A stretch of 54,208 bases of DNA, from contig DGAZ01000018.1 in NCBI GenBank assembly GCA_002384685.1, positions 1 to 54,208 on the forward strand. The letters run 5' to 3'. The notes beneath the pieces were generated by a model. The model saw only the letters and a list, made by a program, of their open reading frames with translations, was not told the origin of the DNA and did not search any database. The stretch is from Methylophilales bacterium UBA4017 (lineage in GTDB: Bacteria > Pseudomonadota > Gammaproteobacteria > Burkholderiales > Methylophilaceae). The translations under genes and the position numbers were made by a program. Each line of letters begins with the position of its first letter. Within the stretch, counting starts at the first letter, position 1. This document shows, piece by piece, positions 25,892 through 35,152 of the stretch.

Positions 25892-26748
25892 TAAATCATG
25901 GGCTACCCGTAAACCCATCACAAAATTTTCTTAAGGTTCAAAAGAAGTTAATTGGGCAAACAGGAAAAGCAATCGCTCATTTTAATATGATTGAAGATGG
26001 AGATCGCGTGATGGTCTGCGTTAGCGGGGGGAAAGACTCTTTTACATTGCTAACAATACTGCTAACCCTTCAAAAAAAAGCGCCAATTAACTTTGAAATA
26101 ATAGCCATGAATCTTGATCAAAAACAACCGGGTTTTCCTGAGAATATTCTTCCAAATTACTTTAAAGGTCTGGGAATACCCTTTGAAATTGTTAATGCTG
26201 ATACTTATTCCATAGTTAAGGAAAAAATACCTGAAGGTAAAACAACATGCTCTCTTTGCTCCAGACTTAGAAGGGGCATTATTTATAAGACAGCTAAAGC
26301 ACTTGAAGTTAATAAAATTGCACTAGGGCATCACAAAAACGATATTGTTGAGACATTTTTTCTGAACATGTTTCATGGATCAAAACTTAAAGCTATGCCA
26401 CCTAAGCTATTATCAGATGATAAAGACAATATTATCATCAGACCTTTAGCATTCTGCGAAGAAAAAGATATTGTTAGTTATGCTAATACTATGAACTTCC
26501 CTATCATTCCATGTAATCTTTGTGGATCTCAAGAAAATCTTGAAAGAAAGAAGATTAAAGCTATGCTTAAAAATTGGGATGAGACGAACCCAGGAAGAGT
26601 TAATAATATTTTTGGTGCTATCTCGAATATTGAGCTATCTCATCTTGCGGATAACACCCTTTTTGATTTTAATGATTTACAAAAAAATAAGGTAAAAAAA
26701 AATGATAGGGCTAGAAAAATAATTAATATCTTGCATGCTGTTAAATAA
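25888..26748 (+). CDS. ttcA: tRNA 2-thiocytidine biosynthesis protein TtcA
   Basis: TtcA thiolates cytidine 32 in tRNA using an iron-sulfur cluster. The 286-aa protein has the PP-loop S46-GGKDS and two cysteine pairs, C121-SL-C124 and C209-NL-C212, that hold the cluster. It is coupled to folM by an ATGA overlap. A run of nine A bases occurs near the 3' end within the lysine-rich C-terminus. Confidence 0.96.
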   Translation: MINHGLPVNPSQNFLKVQKKLIGQTGKAIAHFNMIEDGDRVMVCVSGGKDSFTLLTILLTLQKKAPINFEIIAMNLDQKQPGFPENILPNYFKGLGIPFEIVNADTYSIVKEKIPEGKTTCSLCSRLRRGIIYKTAKALEVNKIALGHHKNDIVETFFLNMFHGSKLKAMPPKLLSDDKDNIIIRPLAFCEEKDIVSYANTMNFPIIPCNLCGSQENLERKKIKAMLKNWDETNPGRVNNIFGAISNIELSHLADNTLFDFNDLQKNKVKKNDRARKIINILHAVK

Positions 26749-26766
26749 ATTAAATCTGATATTGCC

Positions 26767-26795
26767 TTGAATTGTTTTTCATTTCTCCTTATGAT
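26767..26795 (+). promoter_or_regulatory. topA: Candidate sigma70 promoter of topA
   Basis: In the 80-nt gap between ttcA and topA, TTGAAT (26767-26772) is followed after exactly 17 nt by TATGAT (26790-26795). The predicted start near 26802 leaves a leader of about 27 nt. Matches are 4 of 6 and 5 of 6 with ideal spacing, the best complete -35/-10 pair I found in the window. Confidence 0.55.
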
Positions 26796-26828
26796 GCCTA
26801 GTTTTAAATCAACGTATAAGTCTATTAC

Positions 26829-29306
26829 ATGACCAAATTATTGATCGTTGAATCACCTTCCAAAGCAAAGACCATAGGTAATTATCTCGGAAAAGATTAC
26901 CAGGTGCTTGCCTCTTACGGCCATATACGTAATTTACTTCCTAAGTCCGAAGGAGTAGATACCTCTAATTTTGAAATGAGGTATGAAGTTGGCGCTCGAA
27001 GTAAAAAATATATAGATGCTATTGCAAAGGCTGTGAAAAGTTCTGATGAGATATTGCTGGCAACCGACCCTGATCGAGAGGGCGAAGCTATTGCATGGCA
27101 CATAGTTGAAGTCCTTAATGAGAAAAAAATAGTCGGTAGTAAAAAAATAAGTCGAATTATTTTTGGTGAAATTACCAAGACCGCAATTATTGAAGCCTTA
27201 AATAATCCACGGCAAGTAGCTCAGCCACTGGTGCATGCTCAACAAGCAAGACAGGCTCTAGACTATTTAATTGGATTTAATTTGTCGCCATTGCTATGGT
27301 CAAAAATTCGCTATGGATTGTCAGCAGGAAGAGTTCAAAGTCCCGCACTAAGGCTTATTGTTGAGCGAGAGAAGGAAATAGATGACTTTAAATGTCTTGA
27401 GTACTGGAGCATTCATCTCGATGCCTTAAAAGGTAAATCTAAAATACCCTCAAAGCTCTCCGTTTTGAATAATGAAAAAGTTGAGCAGTTTACAATTACC
27501 TCCGCTGAACAAGAGAAAAAAATTGTAGGGGAATTACTTCTTAAAAGTTCTGGAAAAATTCGGGTGTCAAGGGTTGATAAGAAACAACGAGTAAGAAATC
27601 CTACTGCACCTTTTACTACATCAACACTGCAACAAGAAGCGGTTCGTAAGCTGGGTTTTACTACCAAAAGTACAATGATGACAGCGCAACAATTATACGA
27701 GGGTATTAGCACGCATGAAGGTACCGTTGGCTTAATCACATACATGCGCACTGACTCAATGAGCTTGTCGGAAGAATCGACTTCACAAATAAGAAAGTAT
27801 TTAGAAAATAATTACACCAGGGAATACTTTCCGCAAAAAGCAATAGGATACAAAACAAAAGCAAAGAATGCACAAGAGGCTCATGAAGCTATCCGCCCTA
27901 CAAATATTGAGAGAACGCCCCAAAGTCTTAAGCCTTATCTTAGCGATCAGCAATTTAAGCTCTATGAAATTATCTGGAAAAGAACCTTGGCTTGCCAAAT
28001 GTCTCCAGCTATTTTCGATGCAGTTAGTATTGATTTGGAGGTTGGTCAAGGCGAAAGTATCTTCAGAGCAAGCGGACAAACATTAAAGTTTCCAGGTTTT
28101 ATGTCTGTTTATCTTGAAGATGAAGATGATGCTAAAAAAGATGATTTAAGTGATCAAAAAATTCCCGATTTAGATGTTGGGGAAATTTTAATGGTGGATA
28201 AAATTTCAGGCACTCAACACTTTACTGAGCCACCACCAAGATTTACAGAGGCTAGCCTTGTTAAAACGCTGGAGGAGTATGGCATTGGAAGACCCTCAAC
28301 TTATTCAAGTATTATCAGCACTCTTCAGGACAGGGAATATGCCCTGCTAGATAAAAAAAGATTTACTCCTACCGACGTTGGCATAGTAGTAAACAATTTT
28401 CTTACCGAGCACTTTACAAATTATGTTGATTACGATTTTACTGCCACCCTTGAAAGTCAGCTAGATGATATTGCAGCTGATAAAAAAAATTGGCTAGAAG
28501 TTATTCAAGTTTTCTGGGATCCATTCATTAAGCAAGTAAAAGAAAAGGGAGACCTAGATAGAACAAAAATTACACAGAAAGAAATAGGTGAGGATTGCCC
28601 TAAGTGCAACATGCCACTTCTTTCAAAATTGGGCAAGCGAGGTAACTTTGTTGCATGCTCAGGCTACCCTGAGTGTGATTTTACAAGAAGCTCCAATGGC
28701 GATTTACCCCAAGAACCTAAAATTGTTGGTGTAGATGAATTAACGAAAAAATCAATTTACTTACTGATAGGTCCTTATGGCCCATATCTTCAGCTAGGTA
28801 TACCTGAAGAAGGCGATAAGGTTAAGCCAAAAAGAACGACGATACCGCCTGAGATTGCTTTAGCTGACTTAGATGAATCAATTGCGAAAAAACTCATTTC
28901 TCTTCCAAAAGAACTAGGGATGCATCCAGAAACAGGGAAGCTAATCATAGCCAATATTGGTCGGTTTGGTCCCTATGTCAATCATAACGGTAAATTTAAA
29001 TCCGTACCAAAGACAGAAAATATTTTTGATATCACTTTTGAGGCTGCAGTAGAGTTATTAAGGCCTCTTAAGACGATAGGTGTCGATCCTGAATCAAAAA
29101 ATCCAGTCGAAGTCTATAAAAGTCGATTTGGTTTTTACATACAATTAAAAGCTACGAAAGTTAATATCTCCAAAGATACCGATCTTGATAAAATCTCTAT
29201 GGATAAAGCGCTGAAGATGTTATCAAAAAAATCTGAGGAGGAAGCTAAGAAAAAAGAAGCTCTGAAGAAACCAAAGAAAGCTAAGAAGGCTAAGAAGGCT
29301 GTTTAG
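26829..29306 (+). CDS. topA: DNA topoisomerase I
   Basis: TopA relaxes negative supercoils through a transient 5'-phosphotyrosine link. The 825-aa protein has the Toprim domain (LLIVESPSKAKTIGNYLG; DPDREGE at 80-86), catalytic Y305 in ITYMRTDS, and one four-cysteine zinc module starting CPKCNMP. The C-terminus then has topoisomerase C-terminal repeats (GPYGPYLQLG, GRFGPYVNHNGKF, SRFGFYIQL) and a lysine-rich tail instead of the several zinc ribbons of E. coli TopA. Its last 17 nt overlap pbpG. Confidence 0.97.
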   Translation: MTKLLIVESPSKAKTIGNYLGKDYQVLASYGHIRNLLPKSEGVDTSNFEMRYEVGARSKKYIDAIAKAVKSSDEILLATDPDREGEAIAWHIVEVLNEKKIVGSKKISRIIFGEITKTAIIEALNNPRQVAQPLVHAQQARQALDYLIGFNLSPLLWSKIRYGLSAGRVQSPALRLIVEREKEIDDFKCLEYWSIHLDALKGKSKIPSKLSVLNNEKVEQFTITSAEQEKKIVGELLLKSSGKIRVSRVDKKQRVRNPTAPFTTSTLQQEAVRKLGFTTKSTMMTAQQLYEGISTHEGTVGLITYMRTDSMSLSEESTSQIRKYLENNYTREYFPQKAIGYKTKAKNAQEAHEAIRPTNIERTPQSLKPYLSDQQFKLYEIIWKRTLACQMSPAIFDAVSIDLEVGQGESIFRASGQTLKFPGFMSVYLEDEDDAKKDDLSDQKIPDLDVGEILMVDKISGTQHFTEPPPRFTEASLVKTLEEYGIGRPSTYSSIISTLQDREYALLDKKRFTPTDVGIVVNNFLTEHFTNYVDYDFTATLESQLDDIAADKKNWLEVIQVFWDPFIKQVKEKGDLDRTKITQKEIGEDCPKCNMPLLSKLGKRGNFVACSGYPECDFTRSSNGDLPQEPKIVGVDELTKKSIYLLIGPYGPYLQLGIPEEGDKVKPKRTTIPPEIALADLDESIAKKLISLPKELGMHPETGKLIIANIGRFGPYVNHNGKFKSVPKTENIFDITFEAAVELLRPLKTIGVDPESKNPVEVYKSRFGFYIQLKATKVNISKDTDLDKISMDKALKMLSKKSEEEAKKKEALKKPKKAKKAKKAV

Positions 29307-30165
29307 TAGAATTTTTTAGGTTTGTTACCTTATTTATTTTTGCCTCTTTCTCCATCCATGTTTTAATTCTTTTTGCATCAGCAACTCGAGTATATTTTCC
29401 AAAAGAGTCTAGTAGGACAATAATGACAGGCTCATTGTTAATGACTGTCTGCATGACTAAACACCTTCCAGCCTCACGAATAAAACCTGTTTTTGAGAGG
29501 CCTATATCCCACTGCCCCTTTCTAACTAAGCTATTGGTATTTGAAAAACCAATGGATTGTCTTTTCTTACCCACCTTAACATTGCCGTTAGGGTTTGTAC
29601 TCAGATCTCTTATCAGGGGATATTGGTATGCAGCCCTTGTCATTCGAACAAGGTCTCTTGCTGTAGAAATATTTCTTTTATCCAGTCCGGTTGGATCTGC
29701 AAACTTACTATTGTGCATACCAAGCTGCAAGGCCTTAATATTCATTGCTCTTATGAATGCCTTTTTACCTGCTGGGTAAGATCTGCTAAGCGCAGATGCT
29801 GCTCGATTATCAGAGGCCATTAATGCAACAGAAAGGAGCTCTAATCTCGTTAATTTTGTGCCGATAGTAAGCCTAGAACCCGTCCATTTCAGTCTATCAA
29901 TATCATGTTTTGATATCGCTACCTTTTCGTTTAAATCTATACCAGAATCAAGGATAACCATTGCAGTCATAAGTTTAGTTAGAGATGCTATCGATGTTTG
30001 CGTGTATGCTTTTTTTTGATATATAACTTTATCAGTATTTTGATTAACAACCATAGCCATTGAGGATCGAACCTCAGGCAATCTCTGATCTTTTGCGTAG
30101 CTAAAACTAAATGCTGTTAAGGATAGAAGGAATATTAGTAGAAAATTTCTTGTTATCTTATTCAC
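29290..30165 (-). CDS. pbpG: D-alanyl-D-alanine endopeptidase, penicillin-binding protein 7 type
   Basis: A periplasmic serine peptidase that cuts D-Ala cross-links in peptidoglycan. The 291-aa protein has a signal peptide (about 1-24, ending SYAK), the active-site S61-L-T-K64 motif in SIASLTKLM, the second motif SDN, and KTG in LSKTGFIREAG. The start is GTG at 30165 with an AAGG site just upstream. It lacks the C-terminal domain of PBP5-type carboxypeptidases, fitting the PbpG group. Confidence 0.9.
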   Translation of the reverse strand: MNKITRNFLLIFLLSLTAFSFSYAKDQRLPEVRSSMAMVVNQNTDKVIYQKKAYTQTSIASLTKLMTAMVILDSGIDLNEKVAISKHDIDRLKWTGSRLTIGTKLTRLELLSVALMASDNRAASALSRSYPAGKKAFIRAMNIKALQLGMHNSKFADPTGLDKRNISTARDLVRMTRAAYQYPLIRDLSTNPNGNVKVGKKRQSIGFSNTNSLVRKGQWDIGLSKTGFIREAGRCLVMQTVINNEPVIIVLLDSFGKYTRVADAKRIKTWMEKEAKINKVTNLKNSTKQPS

Positions 30166-30254
30166 AGGTCACCTTGTTTTAATGTTAATCAAGATCATAT
30201 ACAATCTAGCAAAGCTTGTCACTTATCAAAAAAAATAAACTTAAGGCTAAATTA

Positions 30255-30632
30255 ATGAGGACTATAAACGAATTAAAATTTTCTCAGGATCATGTATGGC
30301 TTGCCCATATAGACAGTAATAAATATCACTTAGGGATTACTGATTTTGCTCAAGACCTTCTTGGTGATATTGTGTTTGTTGATATAAAATTGAATGTGGC
30401 AATACCCCCAAACAGCCCTCTAGGAATTATCGAGTCCGTTAAAACTGCGTCTGATATTGTGTCTCCTGCAAATATTAAAGTCATTGGCCTCAACCCTTTA
30501 ATAGAAAAATCTCCGGAAACTATTAATGATAAACCTTATGAAACATGGATCTGCGAGATTACCTTAGACTCCGATGTTGAAATCGATAATCTACTTAATT
30601 ATGAACATTACCTAGACTTGATTAAAGAATAA
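30255..30632 (+). CDS. gcvH: Glycine cleavage system H protein-like lipoyl carrier
   Basis: GcvH carries the aminomethyl group on a lipoyl lysine between GcvP, GcvT and GcvL. I place the start at ATG 30255 (126 aa), which has AAGG 8 nt upstream; a TTG at 30216 would only add a lysine-rich tail. The lipoyl lysine is K63 in ESVKTASDI. The usual glycine after the hairpin (PVSGEV) is missing (SPANIKV), and the GGW motif reads ETW. No gcvT or gcvP is nearby, so it may be a diverged lipoyl protein. Confidence 0.85.
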   Translation: MRTINELKFSQDHVWLAHIDSNKYHLGITDFAQDLLGDIVFVDIKLNVAIPPNSPLGIIESVKTASDIVSPANIKVIGLNPLIEKSPETINDKPYETWICEITLDSDVEIDNLLNYEHYLDLIKE

Positions 30633-31041
30633 TTTGCGAATGCTCGATAGCATCTAATTTATATCCGCAGTCCTTATAGAAGGTATAACGTTCCCTAGCA
30701 TTTGATCTTTCATATTCGTCCAATCCGACCAATTCATAAAGCTTTAGGTATCTCCCAAATCCTTCAATTTTTTTATTAGTCGTATTAATTAAAATATCAT
30801 CCATAAGTTTCACCTCATAATCGCTCAAACATATTTTATTAATGGCGGAGGATTGATTGGTTAAATGTGGGAGAAAAGATGCCTTGTCATTACGCCAAAG
30901 CATACCTGATAAATTATTCATCAATTCTTTGTTGTCAAATAGCGTGAGGCTTGCTCTATTTTTTTTAAATGACGAAACAATAATCTGGTAGATTAAATCT
31001 TGCTTGTCAGACACATTGAAAATAAATTGAATATTTGTCAA
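30622..31041 (-). CDS. holC: DNA polymerase III chi subunit
   Basis: The chi subunit links the clamp loader to single-strand binding protein. The 139-aa product fits the family in length and context: pepA-holC is a standard pair in proteobacteria. Recognisable segments are the N-terminal strand and helix (IQFIFNVSDKQDLIYQIIVSS) and MLWRNDKASFLPH. Sequence divergence is high, so the call leans on position. The start is TTG at 31041, 1 nt after the pepA stop. The 3' end overlaps gcvH by 11 nt. Confidence 0.82.
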   Translation of the reverse strand: MTNIQFIFNVSDKQDLIYQIIVSSFKKNRASLTLFDNKELMNNLSGMLWRNDKASFLPHLTNQSSAINKICLSDYEVKLMDDILINTTNKKIEGFGRYLKLYELVGLDEYERSNARERYTFYKDCGYKLDAIEHSQIIL

Positions 31042-31042
31042 A

Positions 31043-32521
31043 TTACTTTTTTAGCTCAGATCGATTTATCAAAAACTGACTTATCATAGGAACAGGCCTT
31101 CCTGTGCTTCCTTTGTCCTTTCCTGATTTCCATGCAGTGCCAGCAATATCTAGATGTGCCCAATGATACTTCTTTGCAAATCTCGCCAGGAAACATGCGG
31201 CAGTAATACTGCCTGCTGGACGGCCACCTATATTTGCCATGTCTGCAAAATTACTATTTAATTGGGGCTGATACTCTTCCCATAATGGCATATGCCAGGC
31301 CTTATCTAAAGAAACATTCGAGGCTGCTTTTAGCTCATCAGCTAAAGGATCATGATTACTGAAAATTGCAGTTGCATGATGGCCTAATGCAATCACACAA
31401 GCTCCTGTTAAGGTCGCTACATCAATCACCAACTCCGGATTATATCTTTCAGCATAAGTAAGGGCATCACACAAAATTAATCTTCCTTCAGCATCAGTAT
31501 TTAGTACTTCAATCGTTTGTCCTGACATGCTTGTAACTATATCCCCTGGTTTTAAAGCTAAGCCATCAGGAAGATTTTCACAAGAAGGAATTAGCGCTAC
31601 AACATTAATAGGCAACTTCAATGCACCAATTGTTTTCATGACTCCTAGGACAGAAGCCGCTCCACCCATGTCATATTTCATTTCATCCATATCAGAAGAC
31701 GGTTTAATTGAAATACCCCCTGCATCAAAGGTGATTCCCTTTCCAACCAAAACAATTGGTTTTTGTTTCTTTAGACCAAGACTATGCTCAATAGTAATAA
31801 ATTTTGGGGCCTCCCTACTACCCTTGGCTACCGATAAAAATGAACCCATCCTTAATTGCTCTATTTGCTTTTTATCAAAAATCTTTGTCTTCATTCCATA
31901 TTGTTTTGCTATATCTTTTGCCACAGTTGCAAGATATGTCGGTGTGCAAATATTCGGTGGTAAATTACCAAGGTCTTTCGTAAGATTTGCACCTTCCGCT
32001 ACCGCAGACCCATGAGTGAGACCTAATTTCACTTCCTTTATTACAGATCCCTCATATTGAAGAAGGGTTTGTATGCTAACAGTAGGGGCTTTAGTTGTTT
32101 TTAAAGAATTAATTATGTATGAAGCATTAATTAGCTCTCTTACAATAAATTCAGTTCCGGCATGGGCGCTTATATGCTCATTAAAAAACTGTTCGATAGG
32201 TAATAAAACTTTTTTAATGTTCAGTTTACTGATTACATTTGAAAAAATATTCGTTATCTTAATTAATGCCTCAGCATTAAATAGTTTTAAACTTCCCGTT
32301 CTAACTAGCATTACCCGCTTGAATGTTTTGTCTCCATGGACCACTAGAGATGCCCCAACCTCAGACTTTAAATCATTGGTATTTATAATATTGGATAAAA
32401 AAGCGTTTGAAGCTACTGGTAATTTAGACTTGAGAATAATTTGGTTTTTATCGTCCACAGCTAATATGATAATATCGGCTGATAAGTCATGTATTGAATC
32501 GCTTTTAATGTTAAATTTCAT
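31043..32521 (-). CDS. pepA: Leucyl aminopeptidase PepA
   Basis: A two-metal M17 aminopeptidase removing N-terminal residues from peptides; in E. coli PepA also binds DNA. The 492-aa protein has the C-terminal catalytic domain with metal-site motifs GKGITFDAGGISIKP, YDMGGAASVLG, and the signature NTDAEGRL. It is divergent from lptF, with 35 nt between the starts, a conserved arrangement in proteobacteria. Confidence 0.97.
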   Translation of the reverse strand: MKFNIKSDSIHDLSADIIILAVDDKNQIILKSKLPVASNAFLSNIINTNDLKSEVGASLVVHGDKTFKRVMLVRTGSLKLFNAEALIKITNIFSNVISKLNIKKVLLPIEQFFNEHISAHAGTEFIVRELINASYIINSLKTTKAPTVSIQTLLQYEGSVIKEVKLGLTHGSAVAEGANLTKDLGNLPPNICTPTYLATVAKDIAKQYGMKTKIFDKKQIEQLRMGSFLSVAKGSREAPKFITIEHSLGLKKQKPIVLVGKGITFDAGGISIKPSSDMDEMKYDMGGAASVLGVMKTIGALKLPINVVALIPSCENLPDGLALKPGDIVTSMSGQTIEVLNTDAEGRLILCDALTYAERYNPELVIDVATLTGACVIALGHHATAIFSNHDPLADELKAASNVSLDKAWHMPLWEEYQPQLNSNFADMANIGGRPAGSITAACFLARFAKKYHWAHLDIAGTAWKSGKDKGSTGRPVPMISQFLINRSELKK

Positions 32522-32547
32522 TTATTATCCTTTTTTAGAATCAAATT

Positions 32548-32553
32548 TATAAT
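32548..32553 (+). promoter_or_regulatory. lptF: TATAAT just before the lptF start
   Basis: A perfect TATAAT ends 3 nt before the lptF ATG in the 35-nt gap to pepA. There is no Shine-Dalgarno before lptF. If used, it would give a leaderless transcript, although the distance is shorter than usual, so the true promoter may lie inside pepA. Confidence 0.25.
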
Positions 32554-32556
32554 CAC

Positions 32557-33675
32557 ATGCTGTTTAAAAAGTCCTTAACCAGGGAATTATTTTATACATC
32601 CCTATCCACAATCCTTATCTTATCTGGGATTGTCATTGCCCAGAGAGCGGTAATTGTTTTTCGTTTTGCTGCAAAAGGAAGTATACCAAACGACGCTATT
32701 GATACGGTGTTAGTTTTTAATCTTTTAAAGCACATGCCTCTTTTACTTTCACTGACAGTATTTATTACCATTTTAATTACATTGAGTCGATGGTATAAGG
32801 ACAGTGAAATGATTATATGGTTCAGTTCTGGGCTTGGGCTGTATAGCTTAATCAAACCTATCATTACATTTTGCTTTCCCATTATTATTTTAATTGCATC
32901 ACTTTCACTCTTTATCAGTCCCTGGGCTGTACAAAAAGCAGAGGAATATAAAAGTGGTTTAAAGGGGAGGGATGAGATTGCAACTATTACCCCGGGTACC
33001 TTCAAAGAAGCAAAATCAAATAATCGAATTTTTTATATAGAGGGCTTTGGTAGTCTGGGCAGCAAGGTGAAAAATATTTTTATTCAATCCCTGCAGAATG
33101 GAAAACTTGGGGTAATTGTATCTAATGAAGGGGAAAGGGTGGTGGATAAAGATAACAATAACTACATCGTACTAAAAAGTGGCCGGCGTTACGAAGGGAT
33201 GAATGATTCTAAGGAATTCTCCACTACATCCTTCGATGAATATGGCATTTTGATGGAAAAAAATACTAAAAGAAATCTAAATATTGGAGCTAACGCAGGG
33301 ATAATAGAGGCGATACCAACATTAGATTTAATTTTTAATCAAAATGACTCCAACAGAAGGCAGTTTTTGGCTGAATTAATGTGGCGCATATCGCTGCCCC
33401 TATCCACCATGCTTTTAATTTTTCTAGCCATACCTATGAGCTTTATTAATAATCGAACCGGAAGGTCTTTTAATATGATAATTGCTATATTTATATTTGT
33501 TATATACAACAATTTTTTAGGTGTTTTTCAAAGCCTCATTTCCGTCGGAAAAATCCCTTTATGGCTTGGCTTTCTCCCCATTCATCTTTTATTTGGATTT
33601 ACAGCTTTTTACCTTCTTCATCGAAGATCACTAAACCTTCCATTACTTCCTTCGCGCTTTATTAAAAAACTATGA
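32557..33675 (+). CDS. lptF: LPS export ABC transporter permease LptF
   Basis: LptF and LptG form the membrane part of the LptB2FG transporter that extracts LPS from the inner membrane. The 372-aa protein has three N-terminal helices, a periplasmic beta-jellyroll region (about 130-260), and three C-terminal helices with WRISLPLSTMLLIFLAIPMSF. It overlaps lptG by 4 nt. The ATPase LptB is not in the window. Confidence 0.95.
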   Translation: MLFKKSLTRELFYTSLSTILILSGIVIAQRAVIVFRFAAKGSIPNDAIDTVLVFNLLKHMPLLLSLTVFITILITLSRWYKDSEMIIWFSSGLGLYSLIKPIITFCFPIIILIASLSLFISPWAVQKAEEYKSGLKGRDEIATITPGTFKEAKSNNRIFYIEGFGSLGSKVKNIFIQSLQNGKLGVIVSNEGERVVDKDNNNYIVLKSGRRYEGMNDSKEFSTTSFDEYGILMEKNTKRNLNIGANAGIIEAIPTLDLIFNQNDSNRRQFLAELMWRISLPLSTMLLIFLAIPMSFINNRTGRSFNMIIAIFIFVIYNNFLGVFQSLISVGKIPLWLGFLPIHLLFGFTAFYLLHRRSLNLPLLPSRFIKKL

Positions 33676-34739
33676 TTTTAATAAAATACATAAACAAAGA
33701 ATTTATGATTGGAATATTTATGATCATGTTTGGATTGATAGCATTATTTGCTTTTTTTGATTTTATTCAAGAAATTGGAGATCTTGGGAAGGGAGGCTAT
33801 GGCATTGCTCATGCTATTACTTTTGTAATCCTTAGTATTCCTGGTCATATATATGAAGTCGTTCCGCTAGCAGTGCTTATTGGGTCAATGTATACGATAG
33901 GTCAGTTATCCTATAATTCTGAACTGAATGTTATAAGGTCTAGCGGTTATTCAATCAAAAAAATAGCTTTATCTTTAATGATAACAGGAGGATTTTATGC
34001 TATTTTTACTCTTCTAGTTGGCGACCTTATAGCACCTAACTCTGAAAAAAATGCTCAACAAATGAAGATTGGCATTACAAATGCAGTTGTGGGCCAAGAG
34101 TTTAGTTCCGGATTTTGGATCAAAGACGGAAATAATTTTGTTAACATTGAAAATGTTTTGCCTGACGCCACCTTAGAAAAAATTCATATTTATGAGTTTG
34201 ATGATCTCTTTAATTTAAGAACAGTAGTGAATGCGGAGAAAGGTGCTTTTAGAGACGGGGAATGGAAACTTCAAAACATATCACAAACAACACTTTACGA
34301 TAACTCCGTTAAGACGCTATCCATACCAACGGGAAGTTGGAAATCACTCATGCGGCCGGAAATGATGAATGCTCTGATCATCTCGCCCGAAAAAATGTCA
34401 TCCTTTAATTTATATAAATTTATTAAGTACTTAAAAATAAATAATCAAAAGTCCACAAAGTATGAGGTCGCTCTTTGGGAAAAAATTGTTCACCCTCTGA
34501 TGCCCTTGGTCATGATAGTTTTTGCTGTCCCTTTTGGGTTTCTACAAGAGCGTTCTGGTGGAAAATTCTTTAAAATGTTTGTAGGGATAATCATTGGCAT
34601 TGCTTATCAGATTATTAATACTATGATAAGACACGTAAGCCTTCTTAACGACTGGCAGCCATTTATAAGCTCACTTGTTCCAACCCTTATATTTTTATCT
34701 ATAGGGTTTTATCTAATCAGGAGGTTCGAATATAAATAA
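33672..34739 (+). CDS. lptG: LPS export ABC transporter permease LptG
   Basis: Partner of LptF in LPS extraction. The 355-aa protein has the same three-helix, jellyroll, three-helix layout, with EVVPLAVLIGSMYTIGQLSYNSEL early and KIVHPLMPLVMIVFAVPFGF in the C-terminal helices. It is translationally coupled to lptF. Its 3' end overlaps the RDD gene by 23 nt on the opposite strand, the longest overlap in the window. Confidence 0.95.
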   Translation: MILIKYINKEFMIGIFMIMFGLIALFAFFDFIQEIGDLGKGGYGIAHAITFVILSIPGHIYEVVPLAVLIGSMYTIGQLSYNSELNVIRSSGYSIKKIALSLMITGGFYAIFTLLVGDLIAPNSEKNAQQMKIGITNAVVGQEFSSGFWIKDGNNFVNIENVLPDATLEKIHIYEFDDLFNLRTVVNAEKGAFRDGEWKLQNISQTTLYDNSVKTLSIPTGSWKSLMRPEMMNALIISPEKMSSFNLYKFIKYLKINNQKSTKYEVALWEKIVHPLMPLVMIVFAVPFGFLQERSGGKFFKMFVGIIIGIAYQIINTMIRHVSLLNDWQPFISSLVPTLIFLSIGFYLIRRFEYK

Positions 34740-35118
34740 CTTTAGACTTTAGAATCAAATCGTGAACATACTGTCTTCCACCAAACAAGATATTCAGATA
34801 AAACGATAAAATTAACAAGATGCCGAGAGTAGCCAAAAAATATCGGTACAGAAAAAAAGAGAATTGGTAATTCTTCGGCGGAATAAGCTTTAGCTTCCAG
34901 GCTTTCATTGCAAGAGTCTGGCCCCCTTTAGACCATGAAAAAATAAAATATAATCCGGAAGCAATCCATAAAATAATTCGTAAAATATTCGGATTTTCCG
35001 CGATTTCAATATGAAAAGACAACGATACAAGAAGTGTTACAAAAAACCATAATGCAATATGCGTGATCAGCTCATAAAAAAGACAACCATAAAATCTAGC
35101 TACAAGACTGAGTTGCAT
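34717..35118 (-). CDS. RDD-family membrane protein
   Basis: A 133-aa membrane protein with three hydrophobic segments. RDD proteins are named for a conserved Arg and two Asp; here an early Arg (VARFYG) and KGGQTLAMKAWKLKLI, a family-typical stretch, are visible. Their function is mostly unknown; transport roles have been suggested for some. An RDD gene beside lptFG is common in betaproteobacteria. The unassigned 90-aa membrane protein lies 34 nt upstream. Confidence 0.85.
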   Translation of the reverse strand: MQLSLVARFYGCLFYELITHIALWFFVTLLVSLSFHIEIAENPNILRIILWIASGLYFIFSWSKGGQTLAMKAWKLKLIPPKNYQFSFFLYRYFLATLGILLILSFYLNILFGGRQYVHDLILKSKVIYIRTS

Positions 35119-35152
35119 CTTATTCTAACTATCCTGACCGTCGCATATCTTT

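Noticed and set aside
27413..28079. Minus-strand frames inside topA
   Set aside because: Antisense shadows of a full-length conserved gene with no recognisable domain.
30216..30254. TTG start adding 13 residues to gcvH
   Set aside because: The extension is lysine-rich and unlike GcvH, while ATG 30255 has a well-spaced AAGG site.
31527..32552. Plus-strand frames of about 160 aa inside pepA
   Set aside because: They mirror the aminopeptidase codon pattern and have no family features.
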